Assembly (NCBI GenBank): GCA_030620095.1
Contig: JAUTXW010000598.1
Span: 1,761,001 to 1,825,000 of the forward strand
Source: Kuschelorhynchus macadamiae
Lineage: Eukaryota; Arthropoda; Insecta; Coleoptera; Curculionidae
DNA: 64,000 bases
Direction: 5' to 3'
Shown: positions 1 to 11,375 of the stretch, piece after piece
Position numbering within the stretch: the first letter of the stretch is position 1
Layout of the letters: every line of letters begins with the position of its first letter
The notes under the pieces: generated by a model
The model's database searches: none
What the model was told of the DNA's origin: nothing
What the model saw: the letters and a program-made list of their open reading frames with translations, nothing else
Made by a program: the position numbers and the translations under genes

Positions 1-2907
1 GTTCAAATTTGGTACATATATTCGTTTTTATTGTAGACTAACCATTCTATCGACTGTAAATACAAAAAAAGCAAATGTAAGAAAATTTGAGCTACTTTTT
101 TTTTTGTAGATTTTTGAACTTGGATTTTGGAACCTAATAATATAACACAAAATAATTAACAATGTCAGGGCGGAAGTATTTAAGTGGTAGTCAAAAACGC
201 AAAATAAAGGAACAAAAAGTCAAAGATATATCAAAATGTGCAAAATTAACCAGCTTTTTTCAATCTGAAGAAGTCGGGGAATCATCCAAAGAATTGAGTT
301 GCACGGAAGATGGAAATGTAACGGATAGTCTACTAATTGAAGATGAAGAGCAAACTCGAGACAACGAAGATACCAGAAAACAAGCCGAAAATCTTGTTCA
401 GATTGTTGAGAATAAAGACGAGTGTATTCAAGAACGACTAGAAAAAAATTCTGAAACTAGGAAAATTGTTGATGCAAATGGAAACTATAGTGATATAGGA
501 TTTTGGCCCAAGGTAATTACTCCTGAATTAACAGATTTTTGCCTAAGTCGACTATCTATGTTTTTTCAAAATAAAAATGAAACTAATTCATATCCAGAAT
601 CCAAGCAAACTTATAAAGATCAAAGTAGATTTTTTTGTAATAGTTTTTTTAATAAATACATAAAAAATGGTCAAACAATTCTAAGATCCTGTCTTTGTTA
701 TTCTTTATGCAAAGGAGCAGCATTTTGTTTACCATGCAAATTATTTCCCAATCCAGGCAATAGTTTAGCTTTGGCATCTGACGGCTGTAGGGATTGGAAA
801 AACATAGGAAAAATTCTTTTATCCCATGAAGAGTCCAATGATCATAAGCAAGCCTTGATGGCCTATCTCACACGAAAATCAAGTAAGGGTACAATAGACA
901 TGGAGTTAAAAGAACAGGCAACAAAAACTGCAAAATACTACTACAATATTTTAGAACGGGTGGTAGCGGCAATAAAATTTTTATCTGAAAGAGGTTTGCC
1001 ACGGTAATTTTATGGGCCTCATGGAGCTTATTTCGGAATTTGACCCTTTTTTAAAAGAACATCTTACAAAATGTCAAACTGGGGCGATAAAATCCACTAC
1101 TTACTTATCTAAAACAGTATATGAAGAGATAGTGCAGCTTATGGGAAAAAATGTTCTTAAGCGTATAACTGACCAGATTAAAGAGGACGATACTAAATAT
1201 TATACCCTTATCGTAGACTCCACGCCGGATGTTGCTCATACAGATCAGCTAGCAATAATATTAAGATACTGTTATAAGGGAAAAGTATTTGAACGATTTA
1301 CAACCTTTTTACAGATTGAAAATCACACTAGCGAGACACTATATACAAAAATAATTGAGTTTTTAAATGGTATGGGTATTTCTATTGAAAACATTCGCGG
1401 GCAATCATACCATAACGCTTCGAATATGAGCGGAAAATATACAGGCTTACAAGCACGAATAAAAAAAGTTAATGCCTTAGCAGATTTTGCCCCTTGTGCT
1501 GCGCATTCTTTGAATTTGGTGGGAGTAGAAGCAGTGTCTGTTGTAGGGGAAATGATAGATTATTTCGGAACTGTTCAACAGATTTACACCTTTTTCTCTG
1601 CATCCCCACACCGTTGGAAAATATTAACTGAAAGAGCATCAATCAAATTTTCACTAAAAACTTTAAGCACAACAAGGTCGTCTTCTCATTATGAATCAGT
1701 TCATGCGGTTAATGCAAGCTATCAAAAAATACTTGATACTCTTAAATATATATTTGATGAAAGCAATGAAAAGGCAGATTGCAAATTAGAAGCAAATAGT
1801 TTATATAAAAAACTCACTAAGCGGGAAACAGCAATTCTTTCCATAATATGGGAAGTAGTTTTAGAGCGCTTTAATAAGATGAACAAAATTTTACAAACCC
1901 CTGGTTTGGATTTGTGCGAAGGATACTGCTTACTTTCTTCACTGCAGCTGTTTGTTAAATCTTTACGCCAAGACTCTGAACAACAATTTAAGGATTTGGA
2001 AAACAAAGCAACTTATTTAAGTACAGAAGTTAAAGAAAATTTTAGCGATGCATATAAAAGAGCAAGAACAAACATATTTTCAGATGGAGAAAAAGGAAAA
2101 GATATTCTTACCGGAAGAGAAAAATTTCGAATAGAGGTGTTCAATGTTCTTTTAGATAAATTGGTGGTGGAACTTGAAAAAAGAAGTAGTGTATACAAAG
2201 TACTTGCAGACAAATTTAAATTTTTAATAAAGTTGGGCAAAAAAAAAACTCAATTATTGAACCTAAATCAATGGAATCTGTAATATCAACTTATCAAAAA
2301 GATATCGGAGAAGAACTTTTAAGTGAATGCAGTCAGTGCCAACATTATTTAAACAATATATGGTTTAAACAAAATGAGTGTATTACGGCTTCCGAAATGC
2401 TAACACTAATTTTTGAAAGAAACCTTATCGATATCTTTCCAAATTTGTATACAATTCTTAAAATTTACTTAACTATACCTATAACGAGCTGCGAAGCCGA
2501 AAGGTCATTTTCTAAAATGGCATTCATAAAAAATAAATACAGATCCACAATGACGGACGACAGGCTAAATAACCTTTCAATTTTGTCTATTGAATATGAC
2601 ATACAAGATCAATTTCTTATGAAGAAGCAATACGCGAATATGTTAGGATTAAGATCAGAAAACAACAGTTTTTTTAAATTTGTTCAATTTTGTTAATCAT
2701 GTTGTTTGCTTTAATTTTAATAATTTGTTTTTTTTTTGTTGTTGTAGAAATAGACATTGATTTTTGTGTTTTACATTAGTCGTTTTATTTGTTTTACAAG
2801 AAAAACTTTGACAACCTATCAGAAACTAAAAAAATTGAATTTCGGGAGGTTGGGGGCCCCATAAAATCAATCAGCCTATGGCCCCAAAAAACCACGATCC
2901 GCCACTG
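1..2907 (+). mobile_element. hAT element (DUF4371/ZMYM type), left end outside window
   Basis: The sequence up to 2907 belongs to one hAT DNA transposon transcribed on the plus strand. The right terminus reads GATCCGCCACTG and ends at 2907. This matches the CAGTGGCGG ends of the hAT elements at 32942 and 33841 in this window. The next 8 bases, GCAGGAGC (2908-2915), would be the target-site duplication, but the left copy is off the window. The transposase at 162-2696 is broken. Family assignment is strong; the exact right boundary rests on the terminal motif alone. Confidence 0.8.
162..2696 (+). pseudogene. hAT transposase (TTF zinc finger, DUF4371, hAT dimerisation domain), broken
   Basis: Three open segments in two frames (162-1007, 1012-2283, 2271-2696) make one transposase of roughly 840 residues. 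The first holds an acidic N-terminus and a TTF-type zinc finger (CLPCKLF). The second is the DUF4371 RNase-H-like core with IVDSTPDVAHTDQL. The third is the hAT C-terminal dimerisation domain with CEAERSFS. Two lesions separate them. Near 1003 the expected stretch between SERGL and the GNFMGLMEL block is missing, which looks like a short deletion. Near 2240 a run of A residues shifts frame. The usual YDNASNMSG motif reads YHNASNMSG here, replacing what I take to be the second catalytic aspartate. The copy should be inactive. Confidence 0.85.
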
Positions 2908-2908
2908 G

Positions 2909-3461
2909 CAGGAGCATGTAGAAGAGAAAAGTTGACAAACCTACTCTTGGAAAATGTGAAAGATAAAGATGCGTTTTTTCGATTTGTAATACCATTCATG
3001 GAGACAAACATAGCTCGAGAATTAGATATGGTAAAATTGTCCGAAATTACATCAAGTTACGCCCTAAACAAGTTGATCATGGTCGTTTCTTCGGTGTTAT
3101 AAGAACGATAAATGTACAAAATAGCCTAAGACTATTGCTTTGTTTTTAAAATTATACAATCCGACCACTGCTTTAGAAGATCTACTACATCACTATTAGC
3201 CAACACCATAGTGAACCGTAAAGAGGCACGGGGGATGGAGGTCAAATACAGTTGCAGAAAGATACATTGAGGCTTCGGAAGAAAACAAAAAGAAGACTGC
3301 TTTGAGTATACTCGGGAATAAAGAAAATAAAGCAACAACTATCCAAAAACTGAACATATTTAATGCAAGTTCATGGCAAGTTAAGTCAAGTTCATCAAGT
3401 ACATCTGGTAATAATTTAAAGAACTGCAATAGTTGTGTAATTAATATTTACAATAAATAGT
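2909..3461 (+). pseudogene. Degenerate coding remnant of unknown origin
   Basis: This stretch flanks the hAT insertion and has two patches with protein-like composition. One is open from 2878 to 3102 and includes KLTNLLLENVKDKDAFFRFV. The other runs from about 3244 to a TAG at 3459 in another frame, with AERYIEASEENKKKTALSIL, a Ser-rich patch and a CxxC near the end. They may be the C-terminal end of an older transposon protein. I do not recognise the family, and no terminal repeats were found around it. Confidence 0.3.
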
Positions 3462-3518
3462 TTGTTATAGTTTTAATATTAGTAGATATCATTACCGCAC
3501 TACTAAGGTAAAAGCACC

Positions 3519-4400
3519 ATATTCCGACGTATGCTGAATCGAGCCCTAATCCCGCCCTATTTCCTTAAGGCAAACTTTGTCAGTCAATTTCTTTAAACTG
3601 ACAACGAATATCTAAACGCGATCAAATTTATCCCTTACAGAATTTATTAGATTGCGCAACAGCGCCAAAGTGGTGGTGTAAGCCACTCTCGTTTGGATCC
3701 AGTTTGCATTTAGTTCCGACCGGGTCAGTCTAGGTGTCACAGTGAGTGAAGAACGTCCGCATTTTGGTAAGTACATTGATTTAAGTGATTAAACATCTTT
3801 CAAAAATTAAAAGTTTTTGTTTACGCAAGCGGGTTGCATTTTTCTTTTATGTGAAGAAAAAGGTTTTAAAAATAAATTTTTACTGGTTTTGGTTCATTAT
3901 TTTGACACAAACTTGTACAAATGCGTTTAAAAAAATACGTCGGAATAAGGGCCCGTTTTTGTTACGAAAGCTAATGTCGCCGTAATACGTCGAAATAAGG
4001 ATTTTCTTCTGTTGTATTTAAATCAAATTTTAAAATCTATTTGAACTGCAATTAGAAAAAAAATATTTGTAAACTGTAAATTAGGCCTTAATATATGCTA
4101 GGAGCAAAATGCGTCGTATAGATTTCTCATTAGAAAAGTACTTTTTTATGTTAAAAGAATGTGTCCCAAAAGGATATTTTTAATAATAGCTATACCCACA
4201 ACAAACTTTAATTTTTCAATTAAACAGAAAAAAAAAAAGTGAAAACATTCTTAATTTATGTAAAAAGTATGTTTAAAATTTTAGTTTTATTTGTTTTCTT
4301 TCAAAATATTGACACAAATCTGACAAAAACTTAAAAAAAAATACGTCGGCATAAGGATCCGCTTTTTATGGTCTAGAAGCTAATTCCGCCTTAAACGGAC
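3519..4400. repeat. Left subterminal repeats of TACGTCGGAATAAGG type
   Basis: Between the left terminal repeat and the gene, variants of TACGTCGGAATAAGG occur near 3520-3540 (inverted), 3934-3949, 3983-3998 and 4342-4357. Shorter relatives are GCTAATGTCGCCG near 3970 and GCTAATTCCGCC near 4379. Their spread and mixed orientation resemble transposase-binding subterminal repeats. That role is inferred from position only. Confidence 0.7.
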
Positions 4401-4713
4401 TCATGTACATACATAGGTAATGTTTTGGTTGTTTTGATTATAAAATATTTTATTTAATTGTATATTGGGCATTTGCATGCCTTTGTAGATGAAGTAAGTA
4501 TGAGTAAATTACATTTCATAATAAGAATGTTTCGATATAAATTATAAAAAATTAGTAGTCAAATTTTGTCAGAGCCCTAGTTTTTGAGATATAATTATGT
4601 TTTTTTTTAATTTATTTTATAACGAAATTAATTAAATAAATAAATAAACAAATAAATAAATAAATTTGATGATATTTTGATACTTACCTACTTCTTTTTT
4701 TATTTTCAGCAAA

Positions 4714-7482
4714 ATGGCACCTACACCAATAATTAAAGCTAAAAATAAAGGAAAAAAAAGTATTCAAAAGACGCGGTTAAACAAGCTCTTGAAGAAATAA
4801 AGCAAGGTAAGGTGTCTGTTTATAAAGCCTCCCAAATTTACGGAATACCACAAATCACATTAAAGGACAAGAAAAAGCAAAAGGATATTTTCAAGACAAG
4901 TGGAAAGCCGCCTATCTTAACACCTGAAGAAGAAAACCTAGTAGTTGATTGGATCCATTTTCTGGGAGATGCTGGATTTCCAGTGTCTAGAGCTCAACTA
5001 ATTGACGCTGTATCCACATTGATTAAAAACCTAAATCGTCCTAATCCTTTTAAGGGTGGGAGACCAGGAAAACATTGGTACCAGGGATTTCTAAAACGAA
5101 ACAAAGATGTGTCTTGCCGAGTAGCACAAAACCTAACTTCAAGCCGAGCTGGAGTAACTGAGGAGGCCATTAGGAATTGGTTTGTGAAGGTGCATGAATA
5201 TTTTGTAAAAAACGGAATAACGGAAGTTTTAGGAGACCCTAGCAGAATCTATAACTGTGATGAGACCGCATTTTTTTTAACTCCGACAGAAAAACAAGTG
5301 CTAGTGAAAAAAGGTTCCAAGACTGTTTATAACAGAGTCATAAATGATGATAAAGAATGCCTCATAGTTTTAGCCAACATTTCTGCGAACGGTCAAGTAG
5401 CGCCGCCGATGGTGGTATTTCCATATAAGTCCAGGATGCCAAAAAATATCCCGCCATCTGTGCCAACTGGTTGGGGATGTGGATATACTGAGAGTGGTTG
5501 GATGAATACGGAAGCATTTTTTGAATATGTAACTAACGTCTTCTTTAGCTGGTTAAAAAAAAACAACATTACACTGCCCGTCGTACTTTTCCTTGATGGC
5601 CATACCAGCCATATTTCATTGGCATTAAGTGAGTTCTGCAAAGCAAATGGAATTGTATTGGTAGCATTGGTTCCGAATTCTACCCACATCATGCAGCCAT
5701 TAGATGTAGCAGTGTTCCGTCCGGTTAAAGCTACATGGCGAACAATAGTTCATGATTTTAGAATTAAACATGAATTCAACAAAATTAAACGAACGGATTT
5801 TTCCATGCTGGTAAAAGAATGTTTTGATAAGACCTTAAAACCTAAAACAATTCAAAGTGCATTTGAATGTACTGGATTATATCCGTTCAATGTCGAAAAG
5901 ATTAAATTCGAGAAACTCCAAACAAAAAAAAATCCACTTCCACAAGTCACATCTCCACAGGCCTCTTCCGAAATCGCTGCACCAGGCCCAGATTTTCGAA
6001 AAGAGTTTGAAAGCAAACTATCGCCTGAAACACTACGCCAGTTTAAACAATCTTTTAATTCAGGTTGGTCAGGAAATTCATCTTATACCAAACTTTTTGA
6101 ATTCTGGAAATCACTTAACCCTGAAGAGCAAGTAAATCACCAGCTATTATCGAATTCGCCATTAAGTGAAACTGCACAACATATTGTCCAAGATCGTGAA
6201 GAGCTTCTACATGATGATAACGAGACCTCGTTACATGAGTTAGGTGACTCGACACTAATTAACAACATAAACGATTATGAGGATTTTGGTATGTTTAGCA
6301 TTGGACAAGATGGCTTTTTAGAACTGGATGCCAGTGCGGAAAATGAAATTTTGGACCTAAACAAATGCGAATCCATGACAACTGATAATTCAAACAAAAG
6401 CCATATTATAAAATCAGCAGACCAAATCATTAAAACAACCTTAGAACCTAAATCACCAGTAAAATTAACTTTGTCTTCAAAACCATGTCGTAGTAATTCA
6501 GCTGATAACAATACCACAAACAAAATTCAAATTTTAAAAATAGAATACCTTGAATCAACTAAGCTTCCAAACAATTCAGTCAATGACCATAATTTTCTTA
6601 CGCCTCCCAGTCAAACTACCTCCGTAAAATCCGATGTTAACGACGCTACAGTCAATGATAAAGAAAATATTCCTTTAAATAATAATTTGCTTACACCTCC
6701 AATCAAACACTTTCCGTAAAATCCGATTTTGTCACTCCACCATTTTCTGAAGTATCTCCGGAACCATGTAGTAGTCAATCAACTTTGGCATATTTCAGAA
6801 CGCCGCCGCCCAAGTTTCCTACACCTTTTAAAAATGCCTTTTATTTTCCCAAGAAGCCAAAAGAAAATGCAAAAAAACGAGTAACAAAAAAGATAACACC
6901 GATTGTTGCCATAGCTGATGAATTTGTAGAGTATCAAAGGCGACTGGAAGCCGAAAAAATTGCAAAAGAGGAAAAGAAAAAAGAAAGACTTGCCAAGAAA
7001 AACGAAAAGAAAAATAAAACAACAATCCCTAAGAAATTAAACGTCAAAAAAACAAAAGTAGACCAAGAACAAATAAACCAAGACCAACCCAAGTAGAAGA
7101 AACAAATATTGATAAAGAACATGAGGATGTAGCGACTGGAAAAGAACAGTTAGGAGAAAAATCAGAAGATATTACAATGAATTCAGAAAAGGCAAAAGAC
7201 GAACAAGTAGAAAGTGAATGCAAAAAAGACAGCGGTTATCAAAAAGATGATTACGTGATTTTTATATATGAAAATAAATATTTTCCAGGACAAGTTATTG
7301 ACAGAGAGAAAACCAAATTTTTTATTAAGGCCATGGAACGAATTGGTATACATTGGAAATGGCCAACTATTGAGGATGTCATCTGGTATGAAGAAGATGA
7401 AATTGTTTCTTGTATAAATCCTCCTCGCCTTATAAATAAGAGAGGATTTTACTCTGTTCCTGAGATACAAGATATGGACTAA
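4714..7482 (+). pseudogene. clz9-like DDE_1 transposase with long C-terminal extension, frameshifted
   Basis: The natural start is the ATG at 4714. The first 30 codons leave frame in an A run near 4750. Domains in order: an HTH_psq-type domain (KQALEEIKQGKVSVYKASQI), a CENP-B-type HTH (about 4900-5200), and a DDE_1 catalytic domain with aspartates in YNCDETAFF, FLDGHTSH and QPLDVAVF. A Ser/Asn/Thr-rich linker, a Pro/Lys-rich region (6785-7096) and a final block around DDYVIFIYENKYFPGQVID and WYEEDEIV (7230-7480) follow. That last block looks like a small Tudor/BAH-like fold and resembles C-termini of other insect clz9-like proteins. One-base shifts near 6707 and 7040-7090 separate the last segments. 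All three catalytic aspartates are retained, but the reading frame is broken. Confidence 0.85.
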
Positions 7483-7784
7483 GAGTGCAATATTCTTTTT
7501 AATGATATAGGTGCAAATTTTCAGTATTACCAAAGTTTGTTTTTACGTTTGATATAAGTTTTTAAATGTTGTTTTTCTTAATGATACTTAAAAATGGGTT
7601 TTTTATTTACCTAAATAGTATATAAGTTGTTAGAAATTTGTTTTTGTTTTATTATTTAAGAATTATTTTTGAATATTGTAATATTTTTATTACTTTAATA
7701 CATATATCGTTCTGTATATTTTTTCTCGTATTTAATGTTTTTCGTGTTAATTACAACCATATAAGAAAAAAAAAATACAATACA

Positions 7785-8050
7785 AAAATATACGTCGAAA
7801 TTAGGGACCTCTTAAGTCGTAATTAGAGTCTAAGTTAAAAATTTACGTCGGAATTAGGAGATTTGGACATTTTTTTAAAAAATATAATTTTTTATTAAAA
7901 AAGACATTATATTATGTAAAAAAAAATATGCCTATAATTCAGAACATATCATTTCGCTTTCTAAAAATGGCAAGTATGGTATAACTAATTCGGTTTTTCT
8001 AATATTTGAATTCAAACTCAAAAAACCCTAAACTACGGCGGAATATGGTG
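7785..8050. repeat. Right subterminal repeats of TACGTCGGAATAAGG type
   Basis: Past the transposase, copies of the same motif appear as TACGTCGAAATTAGG near 7790, AAGTCGTAATTAG near 7813, TACGTCGGAATTAGG near 7843 and CGGCGGAATATGG next to the terminal repeat. They mirror the left cluster and support the element boundaries. Confidence 0.65.
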
Positions 8051-8061
8051 CTTTTACCTTA

Positions 8062-8665
8062 CTAAAATCAGTGTGGTAATGGCTTCTTATCTCACGATCG
8101 TAGATAAAATTAAATAAAGGTTTTTTAAAATTAGTCGGATGGTATAAAGTTGTAGCAAATGATTTTGCTTTTAGGTTATTAGTTTGACCCTATGTATTTT
8201 TTTATGTATATACATCGATTACTCCGCGATGGTTTGACCAATTCGGATGAAATTTTCAAGGATTATTGAGGATATTACCGGAGTAGCTCCATAGCAAACA
8301 TATTTAAAAAGATGTAAAAAATGACAGAATGCCGCAATTTGAAATTATTTAGGCGAGCGCCAGAGCGATTATATTGCGTTCACCCTATCATCAGGAAAAA
8401 AAATCGTGTTACATATGTTTTTCAATGGCACGAAGTTCAACTTTACTCATCTTTTTTGCCAATTTTTATAATAATAAGGTGATTCATATGCAATGGACCT
8501 AGTAGATACTTATTTATTGTATTAGGAACCTCCAAAATTATTCCTAAGTTTAGGCTTTGAAATTTAAAACTTTGTATAAATATAACTAAAAAGAATGGAG
8601 TATAAATTTGTATAAAAAAACAGAACTGACTTTGAAAAAGCACTCAAATGTAAAAAATAAAGTTT
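8062..8665. other. D2HGDH intron sequence, no gene seen
   Basis: AT-rich DNA between the pogo-like element and the LINE. A segment around 8205-8300 (ATTACTCCGCGATGG and a downstream GACCAATTCGGATG) has the look of an interspersed non-coding repeat. I see no coding potential on either strand. Confidence 0.5.
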
Positions 8666-11033
8666 TTTATAAAAACTCTAACTAATATAGCTTCTGAATC
8701 TTTTCCTCTTAGGCCTATAAAAAATCCTATCAAAAATAAAAGAAGTAAACCCTGGTCCACTAAAGGTTTACGTATATCTTCTAACAACATGCGGTCACTA
8801 TCTCATTTAAAGAAATTTTCGGACAGTGTCTTTTTTCATAATTATGTAAAATCATACAGAAAAATTTATCATAAAACTATTAAAGCCGCCAAAGATATTT
8901 ATTACAATAATAGACTTTCTAACGCCAAAAATGTAGCTAAAGAAACCTGGTCTATCGTAAATGATTTAAGAAACAAAACTCCTTTATCCAGCACTATCCT
9001 TACCTCTCCTGAGGACCTAAACAATTATTTTGTAAATGTAGCCAAAGATTTGACTAAATCCGTATCTCAATCTAATGACCCAATTTCATATCTCTCTAAT
9101 CATAGGGTAAACCTGCACAGTTTCTTCTTTTCACCAGTAGTTTTATCAGAACTTCGTAGTACAATTAGTGATATCAAAAATAAATCTTCTTCGGGAACTG
9201 ATGGGCTTACTTTAAAAATGTATTCAAGTCTGCCGGAATGCACACTAGAGCATCTGACTACTTTGATAAATATGTCTTTCCAAAATGGTACTTTTCCAAG
9301 CTGCCTTAAAACTGCAATAATCATACCTCTTCACAAAGGAGGTGTTTCAGAAGAAGCTTCGAACTATCGCCCAATTGCACTTCTCCCTACGCTATCTAAG
9401 ATCATCGAAAGACTGGTTAAAAAAAGGCTTTTATCATTTCTGTCTAGATATGAAATACTTACAAAACATCAATTTGGATTTTTAAGTAACAAATGCACAA
9501 GCGATGCCATGTTTTCCCTTCTTAATAGAGTTTACTCCAGCCTAAACAACCACCACGCTACGGCAACAATTTTCTGTGATTTTTCCAAAGCTTTCGATTG
9601 TGTGAATCATAATATATTAACTAACAAGCTGCAGTACTATGGATTTAGAGGGGCTCCTCTCAATTGGTTTAAGTCATATCTTAGCAACAGAAATCAAGTT
9701 GTGAAAGTTGACAACAGGATGTCTTCTTGTAGGCCAATGGAATGTGGAGTGCCTCAAGGCTCGGTACTAGGCCCTATCTTGTTTCTTCTGTTCATAAACG
9801 ACATGGCTAATTTAAACATTAGTGGAAAAATATGTCTCTTTGCGGACGATACCAGCTTTACGTGGAGCCACCCAGATGTCACGGACCTACATAGGATTGT
9901 ATCTAATGACCTAATCACCATTAAATCCTGGTGCGATTCTAATCTCCTATGTTTGAACATCTCTAAAACGAAAGTCTTGTCTTATAAAAACACGCTGCAA
10001 CCTTTTGACCTTAATGGCACCACTATTGATGTCGTAAACTCTGTAAAATTTCTAGGGCTTCTTGTAGATGATTCTTTAAAATGGGATCCACATATCGACG
10101 CTTTATCAAAGAAGTTAGGTTCTGCTTGCTTTGCGTTAAGATCTGTTTCCGAGGAGCTTAGCTTTTCTACCTCTAGAACTGTTTATTTTGCTCTTGTTGA
10201 GTCGCACCTCAGATATGCTATTCCATTCTGGGGTACATGTTGTGCGACTCAGTTTGATCGAATTTTTATACTACAAAAAAGAGCTGTTCGTTACCTACTG
10301 AGACTTAACAGTAGAACTCACTGCCGAGATTTCTTTAAAAGATATAAAATACTAACCCTTCCTTGCTTATTCATTTTGGAATCGGTTTGCTTAATTCGTA
10401 AGCACGCACCTGCTCTATTAGAGAGACCTTCTCACAACTACCCTCTCAGAAATACTGAGCACGATCTCTATCTTCCAACCCCACACTCAGAGTTAATTAA
10501 AAGATCAGTAATCTACAATGCAATAAAAATGCATAATCACCTGCCATTTAACATCAAATCCATAATATCTCTGACTTCATTTCGCAAGGCTTTGAAATCA
10601 TTCTTACTGGAAAGAGCCTTCTACACCGTGAACGAGTTTTACAACACATAATTTTATCCTTATGAACCCCTAGTGTGATAGTTGCCATTACCAACCATTT
10701 TTACCGAATTTTGTATATGTATTTTTTTAATTGTTTCGTACTTTTTTATTTTTTACTTTGCTTTTTTATTTTTTTACATTATATTTATGAAAATGTTTAT
10801 AACATAGTACGACTGACAAAGTACATTTCTAATGTACTTTTAGGATTCTATAATATTAATATTCTAAATTCTTGATTTAAATATTATTTTTCTATAATAT
10901 TTATGATGTGTTTTTGTTTTGTTTTGTTTGCTAATTTTGATGTTTGTAAACTATTTTTTTACAACAGCTTTGTCCACAAAATTGTAAAATTTTTTTGACA
11001 ATAAAGCATTTATTTATTTATTATTTATTTATT
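8666..11033 (+). mobile_element. Non-LTR retrotransposon (APE-type LINE), 5'-truncated
   Basis: Sequence homologous to the LINE at 53826-56235 (opposite strand) starts abruptly at about 8666, after the endonuclease region, so this copy is 5'-truncated, as is common for LINEs. It contains the reverse transcriptase ORF (8789-10651). The 3' UTR ends in GACAATAAAGCATTTATTTA followed by a TTTA-type tail to about 11033. I could not define a target-site duplication. CR1/L2 or jockey-related clades are possible; clade assignment needs a tree. Confidence 0.88.
8789..10651 (+). CDS. LINE ORF2 fragment: reverse transcriptase
   Basis: An uninterrupted 620-codon reading frame holds the reverse transcriptase and C-terminal region of a LINE ORF2. 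The true protein starts further upstream with an endonuclease domain that this copy lacks, so the ATG at 8789 is not the native start. Visible RT motifs are NYRPIALLPTLSKIIERLV (finger/motif 1-2), FCDFSKAFDCVNH (catalytic Asp, motif A), GVPQGSVLGPILF (motif B) and LFADDTSF (motif C, the FADD box). It is almost identical to the minus-strand copy near 54-56 kb over shared regions. Lack of stops suggests a fairly recent insertion, but without promoter or endonuclease it cannot be autonomous. Confidence 0.88.
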   Translation: MRSLSHLKKFSDSVFFHNYVKSYRKIYHKTIKAAKDIYYNNRLSNAKNVAKETWSIVNDLRNKTPLSSTILTSPEDLNNYFVNVAKDLTKSVSQSNDPISYLSNHRVNLHSFFFSPVVLSELRSTISDIKNKSSSGTDGLTLKMYSSLPECTLEHLTTLINMSFQNGTFPSCLKTAIIIPLHKGGVSEEASNYRPIALLPTLSKIIERLVKKRLLSFLSRYEILTKHQFGFLSNKCTSDAMFSLLNRVYSSLNNHHATATIFCDFSKAFDCVNHNILTNKLQYYGFRGAPLNWFKSYLSNRNQVVKVDNRMSSCRPMECGVPQGSVLGPILFLLFINDMANLNISGKICLFADDTSFTWSHPDVTDLHRIVSNDLITIKSWCDSNLLCLNISKTKVLSYKNTLQPFDLNGTTIDVVNSVKFLGLLVDDSLKWDPHIDALSKKLGSACFALRSVSEELSFSTSRTVYFALVESHLRYAIPFWGTCCATQFDRIFILQKRAVRYLLRLNSRTHCRDFFKRYKILTLPCLFILESVCLIRKHAPALLERPSHNYPLRNTEHDLYLPTPHSELIKRSVIYNAIKMHNHLPFNIKSIISLTSFRKALKSFLLERAFYTVNEFYNT

Positions 11034-11375
11034 TTTATCGAAGTAATAGAGACCGTGAATATTTAATGTGGGATATAATATGTAGATACTACAAATGTAA
11101 ATATCTGTTTGTGATTAAGTAATTAATAATCAATTTAACGCCCACTATATAAATCAAATTTTTATTGCGGAATAAAACATAATTTTTTACTTTTTAGTGC
11201 TTTTTTTTTAGAAAATGTATTTGTGTAACAAACATGTAGGGTGGGTATAGGTCAAAAGGAGATTGCATTTAAAGACGACAACAGGCCAAAAAGAAACCAA
11301 TTAACATACATAGGAATCATATTTATCAATAATTAAAAATTATTTAAAAAAAAATTAAACGTTATAAATACGTAC
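11034..11375. other. D2HGDH intron next to exon 11376-11662
   Basis: AT-rich DNA downstream (in gene orientation) of the exon donor site at 11374-11375. No gene, repeat unit or terminal repeat is recognised. Confidence 0.5.

Larger units (their letters stand above)
3506..8059 (+). mobile_element. pogo-like (DDE_1, clz9-like) DNA transposon, complete ends
   Basis: Both ends are visible. The left begins AGGTAAAAGCACCATATTCC at 3506 and the right is its inverse ending at 8059, both flanked by TA (3504-3505 and 8060-8061), as expected for the Tc1/mariner/pogo superfamily. The element is 4554 bp. It carries one transposase gene (4714-7482), with a likely intron acceptor TTTATTTTCAG just before the start codon. 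Its non-coding flanks hold many copies of a TACGTCGGAATAAGG-like motif. Four frameshift-type lesions or fewer separate this copy from a coding one, so it is moderately old. Confidence 0.9.

Noticed and set aside
7183..7533. 116-codon minus-strand frame opposite the clz9-like C-terminus
   Set aside because: It is the antisense shadow of the transposase C-terminal domain, with low-complexity Phe/Ile composition.
1..11375. Last exons of D2HGDH on the minus strand
   Set aside because: No sequence resembling the conserved GHLGDGNLH region or its surroundings was seen on the minus strand, so these exons should be outside the window.
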